A stretch of 33,866 nucleotides of DNA, from positions 1 to 33,866 of the forward strand of contig JAEZKC010000067.1 in NCBI GenBank assembly GCA_023436205.1, read 5' to 3'. The notes below the pieces were generated by a model, which saw only the letters and a list, made by a program, of their open reading frames with translations, ran no database searches and was not told the origin of the DNA. Position 1 is the stretch's first letter, and each line of letters begins with the position of its first letter. This document shows positions 8,114 through 14,123 of the stretch, in pieces. The position numbers were made by a program, and so were the translations under genes. This stretch comes from Fibrobacterota bacterium (GTDB lineage Bacteria; Fibrobacterota; Chitinivibrionia; Chitinivibrionales; Chitinispirillaceae).

Positions 8114-8848
8114 ATGAACAACCAGATACTCAAAACAACTGAAATCACAACTGAGATAATTCACATAATAGAAAATACCAAAGAGTTCTGTTATCTGGTA
8201 TCCCCTTATGTGCGGGCATGGGTGCACCTCGAACGCACTTTGAGAGAAGCATCTAAAAAGGAAAAGTTTGTTACTCTAATAGCTCGCAAAGACCAGAATA
8301 AGAACAGTTCGGAGATGATACGCTTTCTGAATTCCGATCTCGGGTTTGAAGTTTTCCTAATTGATGGCCTTCATGCAAAACTTTATCTGAATGAAAAAGA
8401 ATGCCTGATAACCTCAATGAATCTTTTTGATGTGTCACAGGCTAAGAACTTCGAAGTTGGTATCAAGGCTGGAAATTCACTGCAAATCAAAAAGGATTTT
8501 ATAGAGGATCATCTGCTAATCGATAGTAGCGTGGTTCATTACAGAGGTAAATTCCATGAAGCTCGAGAAAACAAACTACAGCAGATCGGAGAGATCAGAA
8601 GACAGATCTCTTCTGCAGGGTTTTGCGTTACATGCGGCAGCAAAATAGAGTTGGATATCACTACTAACCCCAGCGTACTACAATGTAAGGGTTGTTATTA
8701 TAAAAACCATACTGCAAATAATCATTTCCGACACTGCCATTTCTGCGGTGAGGATTTCAAACCGCATCTGCCGAATTTTCCGTTCCATGTAAAGTGCAGT
8801 GAAACCGTAAGGGATTTCAGAAGAGCACTGAAGTATCATAATGCATAA
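8114..8848 (+). CDS. phospholipase D-like domain protein with C-terminal zinc ribbons
   Basis: The 244-aa protein carries one PLD-type motif: H87-A-K89-L-Y with S101-M-N103 downstream and Glu114, in the order of the HxK(x)nSxN(x)nE pattern of PLDc_2 domains. A homodimer would be needed to make a two-HKD active site, as in the Nuc/BfiI-type nucleases. After it come paired zinc-binding cysteines: CVTC (171-174) with CKGC (191-194), and CHFC (208-211) with HVKC (225-228). These suggest two small zinc ribbons that bind nucleic acid. No signal peptide is present, so a cytoplasmic nuclease is more likely than a lipase. Its place among restriction genes supports a defence nuclease. The partner, if any, is not obvious. 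Confidence 0.75.
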   Translation: MNNQILKTTEITTEIIHIIENTKEFCYLVSPYVRAWVHLERTLREASKKEKFVTLIARKDQNKNSSEMIRFLNSDLGFEVFLIDGLHAKLYLNEKECLITSMNLFDVSQAKNFEVGIKAGNSLQIKKDFIEDHLLIDSSVVHYRGKFHEARENKLQQIGEIRRQISSAGFCVTCGSKIELDITTNPSVLQCKGCYYKNHTANNHFRHCHFCGEDFKPHLPNFPFHVKCSETVRDFRRALKYHNA

Positions 8849-8855
8849 GTAGGGT

Positions 8856-8993
8856 ATGAGACTTGGACTCTTGTGATTTGAGGAAAAGAATAGCCGACTT
8901 GCAGTCTGGCACGACGGTGATAAACGGGCTCCCCACAAACCCCTTCTGCTCCTGCTTGCTCTGGTACAACTGCAGAACAATATGCCAGAATAA
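8856..8993 (+). pseudogene. relic of the N-terminus of an HNH restriction endonuclease
   Basis: A single frame reads through LAVWHDGDKRAPHKPLLLLL (codons at about 8898-8957). The RAPHKPLLLL signature is characteristic of the N-terminus of HNH endonucleases of the ScoMcrA/phosphorothioated-DNA-binding type. The frame has an in-frame TGA at 8874-8876 and ends at a TAA at 8991-8993, so only about 38 residues of a protein normally 250-400 long survive, and the catalytic HNH is absent. It is a decayed restriction gene lying between the PLD-like gene and the DUF6308-like gene. The identification rests on the motif alone. Confidence 0.55.
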
Positions 8994-9025
8994 ATGATTT
9001 AATTCACTACTTGAGCGAGAGAAGA

Positions 9026-9736
9026 ATGAAAAAAGTTGATGACACAGCCGAAATCGTCGAGCGCTATTTGGCTGATTTCGACCAGAACAGATTTTTTCTT
9101 AACAGAGAAAATGAACCTGTTGATAAACGTAAACACTGGTATCGTGTGTCATATCCTGAATTTATTAAAGTTTTCGAAGATACCCAAAATCTTAGCGGGC
9201 AAGATAAATGGATACCGCGTTTAGCCTGTATCTATTCCTGGTTAGCTCGTATACCCACACCATGTTTTGAAGAACAAGTTTTCAGAGAATTGGATGGTTT
9301 AGAAATGGAATACAAGAAACATAAACTTTGGGAATGTGGTACTGACGCCTGGCTAGGTGGATTGGGTACTCCGGAACAGGTTCACCATGGCGAATTCATT
9401 TTTCAGAATGATAAAGGTTACCCTGCAATTATTCGGCACTTTCTGGTAGCTGCTAATAAACTGCTCAATAATTCAAACAACTGGGCATCTAATGCCCCTA
9501 CAGTTACTAAGTTGCTTCACTTCACTTTTCCGAATCTGTTTCCCATATTCGACCGCAACATTAATAAAAGAATTTTTGGTTCCCACCATTTCAATTATGC
9601 CAGGTATCATGGTTACGTTTTCGGTTTAAAGTTTTTTCTAGAAAAGAATCCTAAGCTAGTAAATTGGTTGATTGGTCAGAATTTGAACCCTGTAAGAGTT
9701 ATTGAGCAAACAGTTTTTGAAAACAGGAATGAATAG
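9026..9736 (+). CDS. hypothetical protein, DUF6308-like
   Basis: The protein is about 236 aa from ATG 9026. A TTG at 9011 would add five residues but has no ribosome binding site, so I prefer the ATG, although its own purine-rich site is close to the start. The C-terminal half contains TKLLHFTFPNLFPIFDRNI (about 166-185), a pattern I associate with DUF6308-like proteins, in which a buried helix is followed by a proline/aspartate turn. Aromatic residues are frequent and there is no signal peptide. The function is unknown. Its position right after an HNH relic suggests it belongs to the same accessory pool. Confidence 0.55.
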   Translation: MKKVDDTAEIVERYLADFDQNRFFLNRENEPVDKRKHWYRVSYPEFIKVFEDTQNLSGQDKWIPRLACIYSWLARIPTPCFEEQVFRELDGLEMEYKKHKLWECGTDAWLGGLGTPEQVHHGEFIFQNDKGYPAIIRHFLVAANKLLNNSNNWASNAPTVTKLLHFTFPNLFPIFDRNINKRIFGSHHFNYARYHGYVFGLKFFLEKNPKLVNWLIGQNLNPVRVIEQTVFENRNE

Positions 9737-10046
9737 GTGGAGGCTGCGCACATCAGGTGGCAACAGAAGGGCGGTCCCAGCACGGTGTAGAACGGGATTG
9801 CGCTCTGCACCATGCACCACAAACCTTTTGACAGGAGAGTGTTCACCATCGCCTCCAATCATAGGTTTTTATTTGTTGATAACGTGCACGGGGGAGTGGC
9901 TTTGAAGGGTCATTCAAGAGGTTTTACGTCGAGAAACCGAGAGTCGCAGCGGCAAGAATTTTTTCGAATTATGATTCGGGTGATGCGTGGCACGTTAAGG
10001 TGGTGTACAGGGGCGAGGTGAGATAGGTGGAGAAGGGGAAGAAAGA
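9737..10046. other. intergenic stretch without a supported gene
   Basis: This stretch of about 310 bp holds only short overlapping frames with no ribosome binding site or recognisable domain. One frame (about 9878-10024) reads SFKRFYVEKPRVAAARIF and then WHVKVVYRGEVR. That looks protein-like and may be the tail of a decayed gene, but I cannot name it. The flanking genes and relics suggest a region of repeated gene loss. Confidence 0.4.
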
Positions 10047-10284
10047 ATGACTATGGCACTAGATCGACTAATCTCAAACGTAGTCCAAGAATTGGGAATT
10101 TTGCGGCTGGCTCGGCAAAGGTACGCTCGGGTGTTGGCACCTGAATTCAACTGTTTCAATTATATATGCCCCGATGAACTCAAGCTTTCCCAGATTATTT
10201 CCGATCTTCTCAACCCGCAGGGCAAATCCTATTGAAGGTCAGCGGAGGCTTGATGTCAAAATATGCTGGCCGGAAAATAGGTAA
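10047..10284 (+). pseudogene. broken PD-(D/E)XK nuclease gene
   Basis: An ATG at 10047, preceded by a purine-rich AAGGGGAAGAAAG site, opens a 62-aa frame ending CPDELKLSQIISDLLNPQGK. That is the typical N-terminal DELxxSxxLxxLLxPxG segment of PD-(D/E)XK family (PF14281-like) nucleases. It stops at 10233-10235. A few bases later, in the +1 frame (10240-10284), the sequence reads QRRLDVKICWPENR and stops. This resembles the RRxD strand that carries the first catalytic aspartate of the same family. The rest of the nuclease, including the ExK, is missing. I read it as a pseudogene with an internal deletion or frameshift and a lost 3' end. Confidence 0.55.
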
Positions 10285-10318
10285 GGCTTACTCGTTTTAA
10301 TTGCGGCAAGGAGTATAT

Positions 10319-11056
10319 ATGGGATTTGAAATGAATGAAAATGTATCCAACTTGTATGTAAAGCTTGTAGAACAGTTTCAGCAAACACATGGTGACGATC
10401 ATGGTGTTTTCATCACGCACAAAGGATTAAAACTCCCGAAAAAACACATAATGTTTGTTGGTCGAGAGACTAATGGTATTGGCTCAAGCCTGAAAGAACG
10501 TACTAACCTTCCTTCGAAATATTTGGCAGCTGACACGGCTAGCGACCTTGAATGGCTTGTGGATAGATCATCATACTACTATTCGAGATCACCATTCTGG
10601 CAGGTTGTTGGAAAAACAGCAGCTGCAATTCATCGGGCTGACTATGCAGATTCCATTTTCAATTTCATTTCATGGTCAAATCTTTATCATATTGCTAAAT
10701 GCAAAAAGGGTGCCCGAATTAATGGCTGGATGAAAAAAGCTCAGCGCAAAACTTGTTCGGATCTTTTTATTGAAGAAGTAAAACAGCTATTACCTTCAGC
10801 AATCGTATTTCTTACAGATGAAAATTGGTTGGACCCATTCTTTGATGAAAATTCAGATTGGGAAAAACTCGGTTACATTCAGAATTATTCCAAGATTACT
10901 GAACCGTTTTTTGTCGGGTCCTTTGAATTCAATTTGGGTAAAGGAATTGTGATTCCAGCAATCGTAGTTCCCCATCCGCAAAACAAACGAGCAGCTAGAG
11001 GAAATGAACTGGTCAGTAAAATTGTTGATTATATTCAATCCAAGTTTGCTGAGTAG
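10319..11056 (+). CDS. possible uracil-DNA glycosylase-like fold protein
   Basis: The chosen start is ATG 10319, preceded by AAGGAG at 10308-10313. A TTG at 10301 would place the ribosome binding site inside the gene. The ~245-aa protein contains IMFVGRETNG after the first helices (about 44-53 from this start), WSNLYHIA in the middle, AIVFLTDENW and a late VVPHPQNKRAA. The order of a G-rich loop after the first strand, a WSNLY segment and a late HP-containing strand resembles the UDG-like superfamily, whose members excise uracil or act on modified bases. The classical catalytic residues cannot be assigned with certainty. It has no signal peptide. The function is inferred from fold pattern only. 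Confidence 0.5.
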   Translation: MGFEMNENVSNLYVKLVEQFQQTHGDDHGVFITHKGLKLPKKHIMFVGRETNGIGSSLKERTNLPSKYLAADTASDLEWLVDRSSYYYSRSPFWQVVGKTAAAIHRADYADSIFNFISWSNLYHIAKCKKGARINGWMKKAQRKTCSDLFIEEVKQLLPSAIVFLTDENWLDPFFDENSDWEKLGYIQNYSKITEPFFVGSFEFNLGKGIVIPAIVVPHPQNKRAARGNELVSKIVDYIQSKFAE

Positions 11057-11262
11057 TTTTCGGTTCGTTTCATAAAGAACCAGAGTGGCCCAGTGCTTTG
11101 CTGCCCTGGGCTTAAGTTCTGCCCATTGATAAGTGCAAAGTGACTATTCTCAGGATGAGATTACTCATCACAGAGAGACACACCCTTACACCAAGAGAGA
11201 ATGCTCATTTTAGAGTAGGAAGTACGACTTTTGAAAAAGAGTCTATATGCAAAGATGCTCCT

Positions 11263-11346
11263 GCCCTGAAAGGGCCTTCTACCCCCAGCGAAGGGCAACG
11301 CCCTGGAAAATGGGATCGCGAAATGATTTCGCAGCCCTGAAAGGGC
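11263..11346 (+). repeat. dispersed palindromic repeat (GCCCTGAAAGGGC type)
   Basis: Two identical palindromes GCCCTGAAAGGGC bracket a 58-nt core containing CAGCGAAGGGCAACGCCCTGG, which is itself a hairpin. A related element in the opposite orientation lies at 30998-31036. Such elements are typical dispersed intergenic repeats; no coding role is likely. Confidence 0.7.
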
Positions 11347-11444
11347 GTACTAGAGGGGGTTGCAGGATATAGAGATATTGTCAATTCAGGTTGTGCATCA
11401 ACAGAGCCAGTCATGTCGTGCTCCAGCAAAACTCCCTTACCCCA

Positions 11445-11555
11445 AAGGGGTTGCGTCTCTTAGCCCAGGGATTCCTTCCCTGGGTCCGATGCCTCGGGGA
11501 TCATTTCCAGGATTCGGGTGATTCCGAAAGTCCCCTTCAGGGATTAAGGGGCTCA
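11445..11555 (+). repeat. long direct repeat, copy 1
   Basis: This 111-bp segment matches 33741-33866 nearly base for base. Both begin AAGGGGTTGCGTCTCTTAGC and end AGGGATTAAGGGGCTCA. Copy 2 carries about 15 extra bases in the middle. The first part forms a perfect hairpin, CCCAGGGA (11464-11471) with TCCCTGGG (11477-11484). It looks like a dispersed, structured intergenic repeat. Confidence 0.85.
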
Positions 11556-11949
11556 GGGGTTTGGACCGGGCCGGATTGCCCCCCGGCTTTAAGGCCCCCC
11601 GGCCCCCTAAAGGGGGAGTAGGGACGGCACCGGGTGCCGGGTCCGATTCTCGTGATTGACAGACTCCGATGCCTATCTTCGATGGTGCTGCGAAGCGGGA
11701 GATGGAGCCGGTGACAGGAGAGGCGTCTTCGCCGTTAACAGAAAATAAAAGGCTTTCGGGAATAGATGCGCCCATCCTGATGGATAGGGTTACTGCCGGC
11801 CTGGTCACTCGTGACTAATTATCATGCGGGTAGGGAGTTCAGGCAGTACCCCGAATGATGGAGGGGTTAAGAGCAATACTTCTCACGCATTCATAAGCTT
11901 AAACTATCTTTCATATTCACCAGTGACAATTTCAACTGTGAGGATTATT

Positions 11950-12243
11950 ATGGCAGATTATGCCTATGTTCCCGATTACGTCGTTCACCCGGGTGAATAT
12001 CTGGAAGAGATCCTGAAATCGCAGCGTCTTGAAATCAAAGATTTCGCTGCGAAGGTGGGGTTGAGTGTCGAGAATATAAGTGAAATTATCAATAAAAAAA
12101 ACAATCTGAATGCCATGCTCGCGGTGCAGTTTGAAAATACCCTCGGAGTCTCTGCAAATGTCTGGAACAATCTTAGTGCGGATTATGAATTATTTAACAG
12201 AACCAGAGGGCGATCTCGAATCGGAATCTGGAATTGCTTTTGA
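11950..12243 (+). CDS. HigA/VapI-type XRE antitoxin, orphan and possibly frameshifted
   Basis: ATG 11950 with GTGAGG 6 nt upstream gives 97 aa. An upstream extension to 11824 has no ribosome binding site. VHPGEYLEEILKSQRLEIKD (about 11-30), followed by a helix-turn-helix (FAAKVGLSVENISEIINKK) and LGVSANVWNNLSADYEL, is the standard HigA/VapI antitoxin pattern. The expected C-terminal helix is replaced by NRTRGRSRIGIWNCF. The +1 frame from about 12195 instead reads LTEPEGDLESESGIAFEHS, closer to the acidic tail of long family members, so a frameshift is likely. No HigB/RelE toxin gene lies on either side. It would act as a DNA-binding autorepressor if functional. Confidence 0.7.
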   Translation: MADYAYVPDYVVHPGEYLEEILKSQRLEIKDFAAKVGLSVENISEIINKKNNLNAMLAVQFENTLGVSANVWNNLSADYELFNRTRGRSRIGIWNCF

Positions 12244-12318
12244 GCATTCTTGCCCGCTATTAAACCATTTTGCAATTGTAATTGAGGGTGATGTCCATTG
12301 AAACATCGGAATTAAAAT

Positions 12319-13059
12319 ATGAATCTGTATCGAACTTTCGTGATGATGTTATTACTGTTTTCGCTTCTCCCCGCTCAGACGCGAGTCGGCGCGGGCCTGT
12401 ATGCCGGTGACTGGTTTGAAACTAATAGTGGCACTGGCCTTTATGAAGATAAGTCTGTGTACAAGAAACTGTCCCTTTATATAAACCACTCTTTTTTTGA
12501 TGAAAGGATCAGCATCGGTTTGAAAACCGGTTTCAATCCTTTTACTATCAATAGAGAGTTCAAGTATTATGAAAAAAGCTCATTTGACTTCGGAGATACC
12601 CTTTTTACCGAATCGACCAGCTATCAATACGTGGTAAACTGGATGGAGTTTTCTATTCCAGTGGATGTACCCGTGTTTGCAGGGTTTTTCATGCGGGCAG
12701 AACCGGCTATTAACTGGCAACCCGGACACATTAGATCAACTGTTTTAAAAATGTGGTTTGTGAATGACACTACTACATCAACTACTGGAAGTGGTGGAAG
12801 TATGTCAGACTTCCTAGACACGTTTGAAGGCTTTTCTGCCTACCCCAGGAGAAAAGAAGTTAAAAGGGAAGTCATATATAATGACCCAAGCTCTTTCAGT
12901 GATGGCGACTTTAAACTGCGCTACGCAATCGGGTACAAAAGAGAAAACTTTAAAGTCCTGGTTGAAAGCAGTTGGGGGAAAAGGCTGATAGATGCATTGG
13001 GATTGACAGTGGAGTATGAGATCAGGGTGAGAGAGAAAAAGCGTCGGACCGCTGATTGA
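12319..13059 (+). CDS. outer-membrane beta-barrel-like protein
   Basis: The 246-aa protein has a Sec signal peptide (MNLYRTFVMMLLLFSLLPAQ, cleavage near residue 20). It is followed by alternating aromatic/hydrophobic strands typical of small beta-barrels (VGAGLYAGDWF, KLSLYINHSFF, RISIGLKTGF, FKLRYAIGYKRENFKVLVES and a final ALGLTVEYEIRVRE). A threonine/serine/glycine-rich loop sits near 155-165. The last codons (RRTAD) lie inside the left end of a repeat copy starting at 13046, so the C-terminus has been set or altered by the repeat. The function is unknown; probably outer membrane. No clear ribosome binding site. Confidence 0.6.
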   Translation: MNLYRTFVMMLLLFSLLPAQTRVGAGLYAGDWFETNSGTGLYEDKSVYKKLSLYINHSFFDERISIGLKTGFNPFTINREFKYYEKSSFDFGDTLFTESTSYQYVVNWMEFSIPVDVPVFAGFFMRAEPAINWQPGHIRSTVLKMWFVNDTTTSTTGSGGSMSDFLDTFEGFSAYPRRKEVKREVIYNDPSSFSDGDFKLRYAIGYKRENFKVLVESSWGKRLIDALGLTVEYEIRVREKKRRTAD

Positions 13060-13233
13060 TGCTGATTATAGGATTGCGCTGATTTTCCGGAGTTGTCACG
13101 TGATGGTGAGTTTAAATCTTCGAAGATTGTACAGAGATTATTTGCTCTTTCTATAAATTATTAAGAAGATGAACTCGGTTACTTTTCATTAATCAGTATA
13201 ATCATTTAATCATCTTTAATCTGCGGTTCAGAC
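13046..13233 (+). repeat. 188-bp repeat unit R1
   Basis: First of three copies of a long repeat. It starts GGACCGCTGATTGATGCTGA and ends AATCTGCGGTTCAGAC. It overlaps the last codons of the beta-barrel gene and ends about 40 bp before the GxxExxY gene. Confidence 0.9.
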
Positions 13234-13274
13234 TTTTTTTCACATCACACTCACTCAATCAGCGGAGGTTTCCT

Positions 13275-13658
13275 ATGTCCGACTACAAATACTCCAATAT
13301 CACCCAAAAAATAATCGGTTGTGCAATGAAAGTGCACCGGGTCCTAGGTAATGGTTTTCAGGAAAAAATCTACCAGCGGGCGCTGGCTATAGAGATGAAA
13401 AACCAGGGGCTCGAGTTCATGCGTGAAATGGAGATGCCAATATTTTATGAAGAGCATGAAATAGGTACAAGGAGAGTGGATTTCTTTGTGGAAAATAAGA
13501 TAATGGTTGAATTGAAAGCGTTATCGGCGCTGGATGATACTCATCTGGCTCAGGCAATCAATTATCTCGAAGCATACAGAATGGAAGTCGGGCTATTGAT
13601 AAATTTCGGAGCGAAGAGTCTGCAGTTTAAGAGGGTGGTGAAAACGACCGCAGATTGA
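13275..13658 (+). CDS. GxxExxY family protein
   Basis: The 127-aa protein contains the family signature GFQEKIY (Gly-x-x-Glu-x-x-Tyr, about residues 26-32) after IIGCAMKVHRVLGNG, followed by a PD-(D/E)XK-like core RRVDFFV (about 56-62) and MVELKA (ExK, about 69-74) and the closing VGLLINFG strand. These are the standard blocks of GxxExxY proteins, a widespread small nuclease-fold family of unknown cellular role. GGAGG lies 6-8 nt upstream of ATG. The gene sits exactly between repeat copies R1 and R2 and its last residues (TTAD) read into sequence resembling the repeat's left end, so gene and repeats may form one unit. Confidence 0.88.
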   Translation: MSDYKYSNITQKIIGCAMKVHRVLGNGFQEKIYQRALAIEMKNQGLEFMREMEMPIFYEEHEIGTRRVDFFVENKIMVELKALSALDDTHLAQAINYLEAYRMEVGLLINFGAKSLQFKRVVKTTAD

Positions 13659-13671
13659 GAAGAAAACGTCT

Positions 13672-13859
13672 GGACCGCTGGTTGACGCTGATTATGGGAT
13701 TGCGCTGATTTTCCGGAGTTGTAACGTGAAGGTGAGTTTATATATTTGTAGATTGTGCAGAGGTTATCTGCTTTTTCCATAAATCATTTTGAAGATGAAC
13801 CCGGTTATTTTTCATTAATCAGTGTAATCATTTAATCATCTATAATCTGCGGTTCAGAC
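13672..13859 (+). repeat. 188-bp repeat unit R2
   Basis: Second copy, starting GGACCGCTGGTTGACGCTGA immediately after the GxxExxY stop codon and ending in CTGCGGTTCAGAC. It joins directly to copy R3. It differs from R1 at scattered positions, as expected of diverging duplicates. Confidence 0.9.
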
Positions 13860-14031
13860 GCTGATTATAGGATTGCGCTGATTTTCTGGAGTTGTAACGT
13901 GAAGGTGAGTTTAAATCTTCGGAGATTGTACAGAGATTATCTGCTCTTTCCATAGATCATTTGAAGATGAACTCGGTTACTTTTCATTAATCAGTGTAAT
14001 CATTTAATCATCTTTAATCTGCGGTTCAGAC
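13860..14031 (+). repeat. 172-bp repeat unit R3
   Basis: Third copy, in direct tandem with R2. It lacks the first ~16 bases (GGACCGCTGATTGAT) and starts GCTGATTATAGGATTGCG. It ends CTGCGGTTCAGAC 45 bp before the mcrB promoter. R2, R3 and the following leader account for the whole gene-free stretch between the GxxExxY gene and mcrB. Confidence 0.9.
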
Positions 14032-14075
14032 ATGGTTTTTCAGGGGCCTCTTTGGAACTGCATACCGTTTTAAAA

Positions 14076-14103
14076 TTGGAATTAGAAAACATCTTTTTAT
14101 AAT
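14076..14103 (+). promoter_or_regulatory. sigma70-like promoter of the mcrB operon
   Basis: TTGGAA (14076-14081), 16-nt spacer, then a perfect TATAAT (14098-14103). Transcription would begin near 14110, only ~14 nt before the ATG, just leaving room for the GGAG ribosome binding site at 14113-14116. It is the best promoter-like match in the window and lies just after the last repeat. Confidence 0.5.
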
Positions 14104-14123
14104 GTTCACCATGGAGTAACAGA

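Larger units (their letters stand above)
11057..11949. other. long non-coding stretch rich in GC palindromes
   Basis: No credible gene is seen in about 890 bp. It holds a hairpin right after the upstream gene (GCCCAG/CTGGGC, about 11088-11111), two copies of GCCCTGAAAGGGC (11263-11275 and 11334-11346), the long repeat at 11445-11555 and a GC-rich tract at 11560-11625 with CCCCCTAAAGGGGG. Short open frames across it are by-products of these palindromes. Confidence 0.6.

Noticed and set aside
9656..9862. Minus-strand frame of 68 aa in the gap after the DUF6308-like gene
   Set aside because: Overlaps the end of a better-supported gene and shows no motif.
10301..10318. TTG start for the UDG-like gene
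   Set aside because: The AAGGAG site at 10308-10313 lies downstream of it and serves ATG 10319.
11391..11808. Open frames on both strands (76 aa and 123 aa) across the GC-rich tract
   Set aside because: They lie over palindromic repeats and read as proline/glycine-rich noise.
13046..14031. CRISPR array
   Set aside because: Three units of about 180 bp with no short repeats or spacers; they are long direct repeats.
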